From positions 1,736,001-1,800,000 of the forward strand of contig NZ_CP014161.1 in the NCBI RefSeq assembly GCF_001543175.1: 64,000 bases of DNA, read 5' to 3'. The position numbers and the translations under genes were made by a program. Every line of letters starts with the position of its first letter. Position 1 is the stretch's first letter. The stretch is from Aerococcus urinae (lineage in GTDB: Bacteria; Bacillota; Bacilli; Lactobacillales; Aerococcaceae). The notes beneath the pieces were generated by a model that was not told the DNA's origin, made no database searches, and was given only the letters and a program-made list of their open reading frames with translations. This document shows positions 16,830 through 26,124 of this stretch, one piece after another.

Positions 16830-17516
16830 TTATTTCACACCTTTCTTAATTTCTTCTAAAATAGCCACTTTGTTCTCTTCTAGGGATAACCCTTTTCGAA
16901 ACAAACTGGTGCTACCTAATACTAAATTGTCCGCTCCACATTGAACTAACTTAGCTATTCTCTCAATCGACACACGACCGTCAACTTGAATATTAAATTT
17001 ATAATTATATTTATCTCTAATTTTTGCGAGATTTTTAATTTTTCCCATTGCATATGAAATAGGCCTTTCATTTGAATCTCCAGCAAAACCTGGATTTATA
17101 GCCATAATTGTGATGTTATCGACTTGACCATACAAATATTCAAGTGTATTTAAAGATGTTGCAGGATTTAAGGCAATTCCCACCTGAACATTTTTTGATT
17201 TTATTAAATCAATATATTTCTGAACATGTATGCTAGTTTCAATATGAAAAGTAATGTTATAAGCTCCAATATTCAAAGCTTCTTGTATAAAAAATAAATT
17301 ATTTTCAGACATAATATGAAAATTAAATTTTAAATTTGTTATCTCTCTCATCCTGTATATTGTCTCTAATCCAAGTGGCATACTCGGACTAAATTTCCCA
17401 TCGATAATATCCACATGTATGTTCTCAAACCCTAAATCTTCTATTAATTTTATATCTCTCTCAAGGTTCACCAAATCAGCGCACATAATAGATGGACTTA
17501 AAATTATATCTGACAT
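16830..17516 (-). CDS. ribulose/allulose-phosphate 3-epimerase family protein
   Basis: A 228-residue TIM-barrel epimerase. HVDIIDGKFSPS carries the metal-binding His and Asp, FHIMSEN has the second histidine, MAINPGFAG is the phosphate loop and IQVDGRV the last aspartate. In E. coli AlsE, DIMDG and CVDG replace the same blocks. The start is the ATG at 17516 because GAGGAG lies 8 bases upstream; the longer in-frame start at 17531 overlaps that site. It is the first gene of the operon. With the SIS isomerase and a mannose-type PTS it may process D-allulose 6-phosphate or a related ketose phosphate. Confidence 0.82.
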   Translation of the reverse strand: MSDIILSPSIMCADLVNLERDIKLIEDLGFENIHVDIIDGKFSPSMPLGLETIYRMREITNLKFNFHIMSENNLFFIQEALNIGAYNITFHIETSIHVQKYIDLIKSKNVQVGIALNPATSLNTLEYLYGQVDNITIMAINPGFAGDSNERPISYAMGKIKNLAKIRDKYNYKFNIQVDGRVSIERIAKLVQCGADNLVLGSTSLFRKGLSLEENKVAILEEIKKGVK

Positions 17517-17946
17517 TGTACTTCTCCTCACAAATAAAGCTATATTTCAATCTACTTACCGCCTATTTTATTAATTATTGTTTACTAGAAAACGTTTGAC
17601 TCTATATCCAAATTGTAAGCGCAAACAATACCATAGTCAATAGATTTATCGCATTTTTCCGCAAAAATATTGCAATTTTATGCAATTTATTAGAATAATA
17701 CGCCTTAAAAGTTAAATTTTTAGAGACTTTAAGCAAATTTACGACAAATATATTGCAAATTAAAAAATATTTTATCTTGAAAAAATGACTCTTCGTATGT
17801 ATTACTGACACTTCGACTAAAATTCATTATAATAGTCTTAATAAAGTATCAGCACTTTTAACAAATAATTAAAACTAAAATTCGATTTGCCTATCGCATT
17901 TAAATAATAGTTATGCTTGTTTTATAGATTAAGATTGGAGAATATC
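17517..17946. promoter_or_regulatory. divergent promoter region with perfect cre and TTGCAA repeats
   Basis: No gene is supported in this 430-base AT-rich gap. On the minus strand TTGACT (17635-17640), 17 bases and TACAAT (17612-17617) form the operon promoter. TTGTAAGCGCAAACA (17613-17627) matches the 15-base cre consensus fully and covers the -10 box. ATTGCAA-type repeats (ATTGCAATTT, ATGCAATTT, ATTGCAAATT) between 17665 and 17765 are candidate operators for the divergent DeoR regulator. Confidence 0.7.
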
Positions 17947-18696
17947 ATGCACAAAATTGAACGCCAGCAGATTATCGTCAATTTGATTTCGACTGAAGGA
18001 AAAGTAACCATTGTAGATTTATCGAAACGATTTCAAGTTAGTGAAGACACTGTTCGACGCGATTTACAAGAACTAGAAAAACAAAATATGTTAAAACGAA
18101 TACGAGCTGGAGCAATAAGAATTGGACCACCCGTAACAAGTTTTGACTTTAGAAAAAAATTTAAAACAGATGAAAAAATTGAGATTTCAAAAAAATTAGT
18201 AAAAAATATTCCCCAAAATAAAACCATATTAATAGATGGAAGTACTAGTAACTTAGAGCTGACAAAGTTATTTCCAAATAATTTTTCAGCTACATTCATT
18301 ACCAATAGTCCACCTGTCGCATGTGAACTGTCACGTTTAGAATCAAGCGAAATAATTACACTAGGTGGGGAACTTTATAAAAATTCAATGATAAATATTG
18401 GGTCCATTACCTATAAAGAAATAAAAAATATTCACGCGGATATATACATTATGGGAATTTATAATATAGATTCATCTATCGGAACCTCTGTTCCAACACT
18501 TGAAGAAGCAACTATTAAAGAAGCAATGAGTAGCCAATCAGATTCTATTTTTTCTATCGTTACAAATGATAAATTTGAAACAATAAGTAATTTTATAATT
18601 AATTTAGATAATTCATCATTTAATATTTATTCTCAAAATGTCTCAAATGATTTAATTGAAAAATATAGAGAAAACGGAATAACAATTTATCAATAA
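17947..18696 (+). CDS. DeoR-family transcriptional regulator
   Basis: A 249-residue DeoR repressor. The N-terminal winged helix-turn-helix, with VTIVDLSKRFQVSEDTVRRD (residues 21-40), is the family signature. The C-terminal sugar-phosphate sensor has LIDGSTSNLEL and TLGGELYKNS. The ATG at 17947 has TGGAGA 5 bases upstream; a longer in-frame start at 17917 has no ribosome site. It is divergent from the mannose-type PTS/epimerase operon and probably represses it until a phosphorylated sugar appears. Codon use is AT-rich, like that operon. Confidence 0.9.
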   Translation: MHKIERQQIIVNLISTEGKVTIVDLSKRFQVSEDTVRRDLQELEKQNMLKRIRAGAIRIGPPVTSFDFRKKFKTDEKIEISKKLVKNIPQNKTILIDGSTSNLELTKLFPNNFSATFITNSPPVACELSRLESSEIITLGGELYKNSMINIGSITYKEIKNIHADIYIMGIYNIDSSIGTSVPTLEEATIKEAMSSQSDSIFSIVTNDKFETISNFIINLDNSSFNIYSQNVSNDLIEKYRENGITIYQ

Positions 18697-18698
18697 AT

Positions 18699-18752
18699 AA
18701 AAAAGCCGCCCTAGCAATAACCTATACTAGTTATTACTAAGGCAGCTTTTTA
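18699..18752. terminator. bidirectional terminator
   Basis: A hairpin with arms AAAAAGCCGCCCTAG-like (from 18702) and CTAAGGCAGCTTTTT (to 18752) lies between the convergent DeoR gene and the PTS IIA gene. Confidence 0.8.
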
Positions 18753-18768
18753 ATTTCATTATTTTAAT

Positions 18769-19176
18769 CTATTGTCTGTCTTTCAAAATTTCATTAAAAT
18801 ATGCAATGCCTTCTTTTCCGACAGACATAATATCATCGACACTCGGTGAACCTGTGCGACTGTTTGTATATTCTAATACCATCGGTAAATTCATACCGGT
18901 AATAATATCTACTTTTTCTTGATAAAGCTCATCTTTTAAGAGTTTGCCACTTAAGTTATTTGGGGTGCCAAATAGTAAATCAACAAAAACAGTTACACCA
19001 TCACCTGAATCAACTAATTTTATTTTCTCTTCTAGTAAGTCAATAAATTCTTTTAAATCAGCTTCTGGTTTTAAAGACAAGGTAGCGATCTGCTCGATAT
19101 CCCCTGAAAACATTTTTAATGCATCATAAAGTCCATCTGCTAACTTTCCATGACTTGCTAAAATAATACCCTTCAT
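18769..19176 (-). CDS. PTS mannose-family subunit IIA
   Basis: A 135-residue IIA. The active histidine is in ILASHGKLADGLY (residue 9), and FVDLLFGTPNNL is the second family block. It is the last gene of the Gfo-led PTS operon. The system transports a different sugar from that at 13.7-17.5 kb, judging by low similarity of the channel subunits. Confidence 0.88.
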   Translation of the reverse strand: MKGIILASHGKLADGLYDALKMFSGDIEQIATLSLKPEADLKEFIDLLEEKIKLVDSGDGVTVFVDLLFGTPNNLSGKLLKDELYQEKVDIITGMNLPMVLEYTNSRTGSPSVDDIMSVGKEGIAYFNEILKDRQ

Positions 19177-19201
19177 ATTTTAAAACCTACCTTAAATCAT
19201 T

Positions 19202-20017
19202 CTATACAATACCAAATAGGGATAGTACTAAGGATACTGCTATAGTCCCTAAAACAATTTTTGTAATACTTAACTGCTTCTTATTAATTAGATAATAAAA
19301 TATGAATAAAACCCCTAAGGTTAATAGACCTGGCATTAAATTATCTAGATTATCTTGCAGAGCAACTGCTGTTTCTCCAAAGGTAACACTTAACGGAGTA
19401 GTTAAATCTACCATTGTGGCTGTCAACGCCCCCATCATCCCCATACCAAGGATATTAGCACCCTCGAGTATGTAATTCATAGTTTTTGATGAAAGAACAT
19501 CTTTAATAGCTTCCCTACCACGGTTATAGGTTAAATTTGTGGTTATAACTAATTCAGCCATAAGAATAGCATTACCAATGAATAGTAATAAGAGACTCAA
19601 GAAAGATCCTGCAGCAGCTGCTGCACTAGCAGCTAATATAAAAAGCGTTTGCAGTGTCCCTGCACTGAAAGAATCCCCAAATGCTGCAACTGGCCCCATC
19701 AAGCCTGTTTTTATCGCTACGATGGCATCGCCACTTATTGAGCCATTATTAGCTTTCTCTTCTTCCATAGCCAAAGTTGTACCTAGTATCAATCCACCGG
19801 CCGTAGCATTAGTATTAAATAATTCCAAATGACGGTTTAAAGCCTCTTGAAGATCATCTTTATCAGGGTATAACTTCTTTAAAACAGGTAAAAAAGCATA
19901 AGTAAAAGCTAATGACTGCATACGTTCGTAGTTTAAAGATATTTCTGTCGCAAAATACCATCTCAGCATAGTATTATTAATATCTTTTTTTGTAATCGTT
20001 ACATTATTTTCACTCAT
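19202..20017 (-). CDS. PTS mannose-family subunit IID
   Basis: A 271-residue IID protein. Family blocks are LNYERMQSLAFTYAFLPVL (residues 27-45) and GLMGPVAAFGDSFSAGTLQT. Hydrophobic helices follow from about residue 130. It stands 3 bases from the IIC gene, indicating coupled translation. Confidence 0.88.
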   Translation of the reverse strand: MSENNVTITKKDINNTMLRWYFATEISLNYERMQSLAFTYAFLPVLKKLYPDKDDLQEALNRHLELFNTNATAGGLILGTTLAMEEEKANNGSISGDAIVAIKTGLMGPVAAFGDSFSAGTLQTLFILAASAAAAAGSFLSLLLLFIGNAILMAELVITTNLTYNRGREAIKDVLSSKTMNYILEGANILGMGMMGALTATMVDLTTPLSVTFGETAVALQDNLDNLMPGLLTLGVLFIFYYLINKKQLSITKIVLGTIAVSLVLSLFGIV

Positions 20018-20019
20018 AA

Positions 20020-20784
20020 TTATGCACCAACCGTTTCATCAATATTTTTCTTATTAAAGACAACAATTAATGCAATACTAATGATCAAAATACCAGTTAC
20101 GATATTATTTAACCCAAGTACTTTCACTAAAATAAATCCTATTAAAGTATAAGGTATTAATCTTGGCTTCCCAATAGAGTTAATAATTAGAGCAAAACCT
20201 ACAGCAGGCATCACGCCACCGGCTACTTCTAAGCCATGCAAAATCCAGCTTGGAATAAATTCTAAGACTGATAGCATTACATTTTGCCCTAACAGAACGA
20301 CTAAGAAAACTGGTAAAAATAGCAATGGGAATGCGGTAAGTGCTGGATATAATACTGCATCTCTACTAATAGCTTTTGTGTCACAGCTTTCGACCGCTTT
20401 ATCGGCCATGTGCACAAAATTCACATTAATAATTTTTCTTAAGTTGATTAATTGTGCGCCTACTAGTCCTAAAGGAACAGCAAAAGCTACTGCTTGTTCT
20501 ACAGATAAATTACTTGCTAGTGCAATAGGAATCATTGTAGTAGCAGCCATGGTTTGGTCGGTAGGTAAATTCCCACCCGGAGCAATAATCCCAGCAAATA
20601 CAGCTGAAATACCGCCACCTAATATCAAACCTTGTAAAACATCACCGTGGATAAGTCCAGCGATAGCTCCTACGACAATTGCGTTACCTACAAAGAATAA
20701 GGCAAAATAGCCACCAATCATACTTCTTGATAACCAATATATTAACCCCATTGCGATAGCCATAACTATCAATTGTCCGTCCAT
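20020..20784 (-). CDS. PTS mannose-family subunit IIC
   Basis: A 254-residue, mostly hydrophobic IIC. Signature stretches include VLQGLILGGGISAVFAGI (residues 49-66) and ALASNLSVEQAVAFAVPLG. It forms the sugar-translocating channel with IID. The ATG has AAAGGA upstream. Confidence 0.87.
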   Translation of the reverse strand: MDGQLIVMAIAMGLIYWLSRSMIGGYFALFFVGNAIVVGAIAGLIHGDVLQGLILGGGISAVFAGIIAPGGNLPTDQTMAATTMIPIALASNLSVEQAVAFAVPLGLVGAQLINLRKIINVNFVHMADKAVESCDTKAISRDAVLYPALTAFPLLFLPVFLVVLLGQNVMLSVLEFIPSWILHGLEVAGGVMPAVGFALIINSIGKPRLIPYTLIGFILVKVLGLNNIVTGILIISIALIVVFNKKNIDETVGA

Positions 20785-20813
20785 ATGGTTAGTCCTTTCA
20801 CAATTTATAAATT

Positions 20814-21290
20814 TTATTTAACTTTACTTTCAACACTTTCTAAGCTTACCTTAGAATTTTCTGGTATTGGTTGTAAATAAACATTTACTCCCGTTTCCTG
20901 TAAAGCCTTTAATGAATCAAATTCATCCTTAGACAAGGAGACCCCTTGAATAACAGTTGTTCTATCTTTAGAGCTTGGCACAGCTCCTACGTTTAATTCA
21001 GCTAGCTCAACTCCGCTGTCTGCAGCTTCTTTAGCACTTTTTATATCTTTAAATATAATCATGACATTGTCATCTTTTTTATCTAAAGAATTTTGTAAGT
21101 CACCAACAGCTACGATATCAACTTCTTGATCTGGAGCCGCCATACGGTATATATCTCCCATGAAATCATCATTTACTAGATCATTATCTACCAATATTAA
21201 TCTTTTAACAGGATTATATTTTATCCATTTAGCGACTACTTGACCATGAACCAAACGATAGTCTACCCTAACCATTTTTTGATTAGCCAT
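20814..21290 (-). CDS. PTS mannose-family subunit IIB
   Basis: A 158-residue IIB. The phosphorylated histidine is in VRVDYRLVHGQVVAKW (residue 16). The ATG at 21290 is preferred over the GTG at 21299 because AGGAAAGG lies 8 bases upstream. It follows the Gfo/Idh/MocA oxidoreductase by 21 bases. Confidence 0.88.
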   Translation of the reverse strand: MANQKMVRVDYRLVHGQVVAKWIKYNPVKRLILVDNDLVNDDFMGDIYRMAAPDQEVDIVAVGDLQNSLDKKDDNVMIIFKDIKSAKEAADSGVELAELNVGAVPSSKDRTTVIQGVSLSKDEFDSLKALQETGVNVYLQPIPENSKVSLESVESKVK

Positions 21291-21311
21291 TAAATTCACC
21301 TTTCCTAAATA

Positions 21312-22328
21312 TTACTTAATCTTTACGCGTTCACCAGTATCTAAACTCTTGTGAATCGCTTCTGTAATTTTTGTAGCTTGCAAGCCATCATTACCATCCG
21401 CTACAAATTCTTTATCATTAATCAAACAATCAATGAAACTATTAATAGGATCAGCACCAAAACCGAAAACTTTACCATAGAAGTTATTAAAGAAGAAGAC
21501 GTTAGGCGTATGTTGTTTTTCGCTATCAAATACTTCAATACCTCTATCTTGGTTATCTACACGAATATAGTTATCTGTGGTTAAAATACTTGTACGTCCA
21601 TCATTGTTCTTAGCAAAGCCAGAAGGTAATACCCATGAGTTTTCTACAACCCAATTGCAACCATTCTCAAAGGTAATTAAAGAGGTAACACTATCATAGG
21701 AGTCGATTCCTTGGTCAGCTAATAATTTTTTAGTACCTACAGCATAAACTTCTGTAGCTTCACAACCCATATACCAACGGATCAAATCGACACAGTGGAT
21801 TCCCAGGAAGTTGACAGGGTCAGATTGGTCAGCCCATTTAAACCATTTTGTTGGTACATCAACAATATCATCCATGCTCATATAACCTCTTATAGGATAA
21901 GCATCACCATCATTTAGAGTATTAAAGACATGAATAGCTGTTGGATCCCAGCGTTTATGGAAGTCAACTGCAACTCTGACATTGTTTGCTTCAGCAGTTT
22001 CTAAAATTGCTTGACAATCTTCTACAGTAGAAGCTAAAGGTTTCTCAATTAATAAGTGTTTACCCGCATTGGCACACTGGACAGCAGGTTCTCTATGCAA
22101 GTGGTCCGGTGTTACGATAGACACTGCATCAATTTCTTCTTCAGATAGCATGGTTTCAACATCACTATATGTTTTTACACCATATTCTTTTTCGATATTT
22201 TCTCTAATTTTGCTACTAAAGTCACATACTGCTACTAAGTTTACATAGGGGCTTTGATTATATACATCAACGTGATGAATACCGTAAATCCCCGCACCAA
22301 TAACTGCAACATTTAATTTTTTATCCAT
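21312..22328 (-). CDS. Gfo/Idh/MocA family oxidoreductase
   Basis: A 338-residue NAD(P)-dependent oxidoreductase. The N-terminal Rossmann motif is VAVIGAGIYGIHH (residues 6-18). EKPLAST holds the conserved lysine, and HCVDLIRWYMG marks the substrate domain. Family members oxidise inositols, sugars or sugar phosphates. The ATG at 22328 has AAAGGTGAT 7 bases upstream; a GTG at 22340 is less likely. As first gene of a PTS operon it probably acts on the imported, phosphorylated sugar. No PTS-linked hydrolase is present to confirm the substrate. Confidence 0.87.
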   Translation of the reverse strand: MDKKLNVAVIGAGIYGIHHVDVYNQSPYVNLVAVCDFSSKIRENIEKEYGVKTYSDVETMLSEEEIDAVSIVTPDHLHREPAVQCANAGKHLLIEKPLASTVEDCQAILETAEANNVRVAVDFHKRWDPTAIHVFNTLNDGDAYPIRGYMSMDDIVDVPTKWFKWADQSDPVNFLGIHCVDLIRWYMGCEATEVYAVGTKKLLADQGIDSYDSVTSLITFENGCNWVVENSWVLPSGFAKNNDGRTSILTTDNYIRVDNQDRGIEVFDSEKQHTPNVFFFNNFYGKVFGFGADPINSFIDCLINDKEFVADGNDGLQATKITEAIHKSLDTGERVKIK

Positions 22329-22681
22329 GTTTATTATCACCTTTCATGTATACGTTTTCTGAATGCGCTTACATATAATTTAATATAAAGTGTTTAATGA
22401 GTCAATATAAACTAGGTATTTATTTTATGTTTTTAATATAAATTATAAATAAAGTCAGAGACTTAGTTTACAATCTTACTACCAGTATTTTTTTAAGTCC
22501 TTCACTAAAATTTATCTATTATTTCTATTGGATTCAATCAATAGTTATCCTCCTCTCTATGCTAGATATAACACAATTTAAATAATACTAAATAATTTTT
22601 TATACACCATTAGTGTCATTTATTACACTTTCAAATTAAAACCGATAAGTACCGCTTCGCTCAGTACTTATCGATTCCCTT
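22329..22681. promoter_or_regulatory. promoter with perfect cre, plus terminator of the CitMHS gene
   Basis: On the minus strand TTGACT (22400-22405), 17 bases and TAAATT (22377-22382) form a plausible promoter for the Gfo-PTS operon. ATGTAAGCGCATTCA (read on the minus strand, 22360-22374) fits the cre consensus at all positions, just downstream of the -10. A hairpin CGATAAGTAC (22643-22652) with GTACTTATCG (22664-22673) ends the convergent-side CitMHS transcript. The rest is AT-rich without a gene. Confidence 0.68.
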
Positions 22682-24040
22682 TTATACTGGTAAACTGCCA
22701 GTTAAAATGTAAATAATGCAGAAAATGGCAAAAATTGGCCAGAGATATTTAATATAGCGTTTTTGGTATTCAAAGAAAGTTTGTTGGGTTTGGGCGGTTA
22801 ATATGTATAGAGCAGGAATAATCGGAGAAATCATACCAAAAGCCTGTGGAATCATGGAAGCTACTCCAGTTTGTAAAGGAGTTACTCCAAACTGTTCCAT
22901 AACATTAACCATGACGCTTGAAATACCGAAATAATAGGCTTCTTGAGGAAGAAAGACTAGACCTGGAATAGTAATTAGGGTATAAACCAAAGCCATATGT
23001 TGCCCTAAAAATCTTGGAATCGCCTTGACCACCCCAAAGGCTAGGGCTTGGGACATACCAGAGCCATAGAGAATCCCACTAAAGGCCCCAGCACCCAAAG
23101 TTGCCATTGGCGGTGCAATAGCACTAGCCACATATTCACGGATCCGGTCCATAACAACTTTAGAATCTCCAAAGTTAATCGTTGCGCCTATAATACTACC
23201 TAAGAGGAAGAGGACTGAGCCATGTCCGTAGCCTAAAATAAGCAGACCTATGATAGTAAAGGTTAATAGTAAATTCACCCAATACAAGTGCGGCCGTTTA
23301 TAATCCACTCGCCGATTACGGATGGATGCAAGCATTTTTTCTTTTTGATCTTCATCTAGTTCAGCTTCTTTATCAAAATTGAGACGCTGACGCTCCTTAT
23401 AACCGAAATAGAAAGCTAAGCAAATCGTATATAATATGCCTCCTGCCATACCTGGAAATAGAGCAAAGGAGAGATCCATTAATTCAATATTCAAGGCCGA
23501 AGAAATGACCGCTGCTGGTCCACCCCATGGCAACATATTTAAAATAGTATTAGGACCAATAATCAATAATGCCAATATAGGTAAGCGCATTTCCATTTGT
23601 TTATATAAGTCAACAAAAGCAGCGAGTAAAATAATTACTGCAGTTGTCGTGTCTCCGGTTGACGAAACCGCAATTGATGAACAAACAGTCAATATAGTCA
23701 CTCGTAGAGGATCGCCACGCATTTCTTTAATAAAAAATTCAATGATAGGATCAAAGAGTCCCACATCCAGCATCATATTAAAGTAAAAGATAGCAAATAA
23801 TATCAGAAAGACTGCTGGAGCGACCCCAGACACAATTTCTCCACTGACTTCATCAATACTGTAAAAGATTCCTTCATAGATCCACTTAAAAATCGCATCT
23901 AATCCACTATTAGTGAACAAAGCGATCCCTACTCCAAATACCAGTGGAATGATTAATAGTGACCCTACAACAGTTAATTTTTGACTTAGTAAGAAATAAA
24001 CAAAGGTACAAATCATTAATAAGGCAATAATGGCTAACAC
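22682..24040 (-). CDS. CitMHS-family citrate/carboxylate:proton symporter, GTG start
   Basis: A 452-residue membrane transporter of the CitMHS family, which carries metal-citrate or other organic acids. Twelve or so hydrophobic segments are seen, with the signature SSTGDTTTAVIILLAAFV (near residues 125-142) and the late block VASMIPQAFGMISPIIPALY. The start is GTG at 24040, with GGAGGAAG 6 bases upstream. It lies downstream of aroE, an MFS gene and aroD, but a terminator at 24061-24090 separates it from aroD. The context suggests it may take up quinate, shikimate or a related acid, though citrate is possible. Confidence 0.82.
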   Translation of the reverse strand: MLAIIALLMICTFVYFLLSQKLTVVGSLLIIPLVFGVGIALFTNSGLDAIFKWIYEGIFYSIDEVSGEIVSGVAPAVFLILFAIFYFNMMLDVGLFDPIIEFFIKEMRGDPLRVTILTVCSSIAVSSTGDTTTAVIILLAAFVDLYKQMEMRLPILALLIIGPNTILNMLPWGGPAAVISSALNIELMDLSFALFPGMAGGILYTICLAFYFGYKERQRLNFDKEAELDEDQKEKMLASIRNRRVDYKRPHLYWVNLLLTFTIIGLLILGYGHGSVLFLLGSIIGATINFGDSKVVMDRIREYVASAIAPPMATLGAGAFSGILYGSGMSQALAFGVVKAIPRFLGQHMALVYTLITIPGLVFLPQEAYYFGISSVMVNVMEQFGVTPLQTGVASMIPQAFGMISPIIPALYILTAQTQQTFFEYQKRYIKYLWPIFAIFCIIYILTGSLPV

Positions 24041-24057
24041 AATTCTTCCTCCTTCCC

Positions 24058-24092
24058 CAAAAAGCCGCTCTCTTAAAGAAAGCGGCTTTACT
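24058..24092 (-). terminator. terminator between aroD and the CitMHS gene
   Basis: AAAGCCGCT (24061-24069) and AGCGGCTTT (24081-24089) form a 9-base stem with a T-rich end on the minus strand. Partial read-through must supply the CitMHS gene unless it has a hidden promoter. Confidence 0.8.
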
Positions 24093-24100
24093 TGCTTCGA

Positions 24101-24859
24101 TTATTCCGCATTTAAAGTCAATAAATTAAGAACATTATGCAGATCTTCTACGGGTGCTTGACCCGGTGCGGAAACTTGACCCAGGGCACCAAAACTCGCT
24201 TGGGATCCAAAGAGTTCTCCAGCTAAGCGACTTACCATACCTAATTGTCCCATTGACATCGTAATTAAAGGTGTTTCGGCAACTTGAGAACGTTCAAAAG
24301 TTGCGTTAAGCAAGGTCACCACATCACTTTTGTCATTAGGCATCACAGCAATTTTTGCGATATCAGCACCCTTTTCTTCCATCATGGTTAAGCGCTTAAT
24401 AATGGTAGCTTTTTCAGGTGTCTTATCAAAATCGTGGTTACTTAAAATTACTTTGATATTTTTTTGATGAGCTTGTTCGATCAGTGTAGTAACCATATCA
24501 TCAGGCATCATCATTTCGATATCTAGTAACTCGAAATCAGCATCGTCAATAAGGGATTGATAAAGTTTTTGATAACCCTCATCTCCTAATTGACAAACGC
24601 CACCCTCATGCTGAGTACGGAAAGTAATTAAAAGTGGTTTTGAACAAGCTTCTTTTAATTTATGGCTTAAGGATGCTACAGCTCCTTCTTCTAAGACGTC
24701 ATCAAAATGGTCAATGCGCCATTCAATTAAATCACAGGGCTCTTGGTTAATTTTTGAGAAAGTATCGATAATTTCTTGTTCACTTTTACCAACCACTGGG
24801 ATAATGATTTTAGGGCGTCCCTTTCCGATAACAACGTCCTTAACAACTACTTCTTTCAT
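24101..24859 (-). CDS. aroD: type I 3-dehydroquinate dehydratase
   Basis: A 252-residue class I enzyme that interconverts 3-dehydroquinate and 3-dehydroshikimate via a Schiff base. The catalytic lysine is Lys169 in ADIAKIAVMP, and the general base His142 is in ILSNHDFDKTP. LIEWRIDHF and MSMGQLGMVSRL are further family blocks. It lies with shikimate dehydrogenase and transporters rather than in a full aromatic biosynthesis operon, so a catabolic or interconversion role for quinate and shikimate is likely. Confidence 0.92.
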   Translation of the reverse strand: MKEVVVKDVVIGKGRPKIIIPVVGKSEQEIIDTFSKINQEPCDLIEWRIDHFDDVLEEGAVASLSHKLKEACSKPLLITFRTQHEGGVCQLGDEGYQKLYQSLIDDADFELLDIEMMMPDDMVTTLIEQAHQKNIKVILSNHDFDKTPEKATIIKRLTMMEEKGADIAKIAVMPNDKSDVVTLLNATFERSQVAETPLITMSMGQLGMVSRLAGELFGSQASFGALGQVSAPGQAPVEDLHNVLNLLTLNAE

Positions 24860-24873
24860 AATTACTCCTTCTT

Positions 24874-26091
24874 TTATTCGGGCACTTCGCTAGTATCAAC
24901 AACTTGATAGTAACGGATAAAGATAATCACACCGATTATAAATCCAATTGCAGCGATGATCACTTCAAATAACATCACAGCGCTAATATCATAGTTTTCA
25001 ATTAACCAAGGACTAATATTAGGGATGAGCCATGAAGCGACACTACCAAAGGTATAGAAGATACTGGTAACGGTACCTTTTCCTTGAGGGAACATTTCTC
25101 CCATAACCGTTAAACCTAACTGCATGACACCACCAGCTGCAAAGAAGCCAATCAATGCTGCCCCTACTTTAAGCATAGTAGGCGTTGGGTACAACCACAT
25201 TAAAACTGCAGCAACTAGAGACATAAAGGTGTATCCCACAACGAGTTTCACTGAGCGGATTTTTGTTGCGATAACAGCAGTCACAAAGACACAAAGTAAG
25301 GAACCAACAGAATAGTAAGACATTAAAGCATTGGCTTCATTCATTGATAAGCCTGCTGCGAGTTGTCCATAAGTATTTAATGATTGCGAAATTAAATAAA
25401 AAGTGGCTTGGGAAATGAATCCATAAATCACAAAGGCAATCCCTTCGATATACCATTTAGGTTTTGATTTGAATTTAACGGCAGAAACAAAGTCATCGCC
25501 GCCGGTTTCTTCCGCCTGCTCTTTAGCGTCTTCATCAGGGAAAGCCATTCTCCACATGGTTAACATGTTAATCCCTAAAACAGCTACGGCAATAATAAAT
25601 GACCAACCGAACCATAGTGAGTTATTAGTTAAAAAACCAATGATCAATGGTAAGAGGAATTGTCCAATTTGCACGAAGGCTTTGATCAAGACGTTTGCAG
25701 TACCCGCATTTTCAGGGAATGACTCCATTAAGGCTGGATACGTTCCTGAATCTAAAAATGAGTTCGATAAACCTGCAATCAAGGCGAAAACAGAGGCCAT
25801 CGCTACGCTATGGCTATAAATAAGTCCTAAGAAATAGGCCATGTAGGTTGCCATTCCCAAATAAACAAAAGGTTTACGTCCAAATCTATCTGAGAGCGGA
25901 CCAGAAATTACAATTGCAATTAAACGACCAATACCTAACCAACCAATAACCGAACCGATACCAGCTAAGTCAGTCCCCCACTGCTCCATGAGCATGTTCT
26001 GATTCTGGGAAATGATGATTACCCCCATACCGTGGATTATATAGTTAATATATAATCCTAAGGCTGTGGGTAAGTAACGATTATTTCTCAT
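24874..26091 (-). CDS. MFS transporter, probable shikimate/quinate uptake
   Basis: A 405-residue major facilitator. About twelve hydrophobic segments are present, and the loop 2-3 signature reads GPLSDRFGRKPFVYLG (about residues 59-74). It lies between aroD and aroE in one operon, spaced by 15 and 34 bases, and both neighbours act on shikimate-pathway acids. Uptake of quinate, shikimate or dehydroshikimate is an inference from position. Exchange of substrate and product is also possible. Confidence 0.8.
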   Translation of the reverse strand: MRNNRYLPTALGLYINYIIHGMGVIIISQNQNMLMEQWGTDLAGIGSVIGWLGIGRLIAIVISGPLSDRFGRKPFVYLGMATYMAYFLGLIYSHSVAMASVFALIAGLSNSFLDSGTYPALMESFPENAGTANVLIKAFVQIGQFLLPLIIGFLTNNSLWFGWSFIIAVAVLGINMLTMWRMAFPDEDAKEQAEETGGDDFVSAVKFKSKPKWYIEGIAFVIYGFISQATFYLISQSLNTYGQLAAGLSMNEANALMSYYSVGSLLCVFVTAVIATKIRSVKLVVGYTFMSLVAAVLMWLYPTPTMLKVGAALIGFFAAGGVMQLGLTVMGEMFPQGKGTVTSIFYTFGSVASWLIPNISPWLIENYDISAVMLFEVIIAAIGFIIGVIIFIRYYQVVDTSEVPE

Positions 26092-26124
26092 TCTACTTCC
26101 TCACTTTCTTCATTAAAGTAGCAT

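Noticed and set aside
17602-17811. A 69-codon frame in the gap upstream of the epimerase operon
   Set aside because: It overlaps the promoter and cre site, is AT-driven and lacks a ribosome site.
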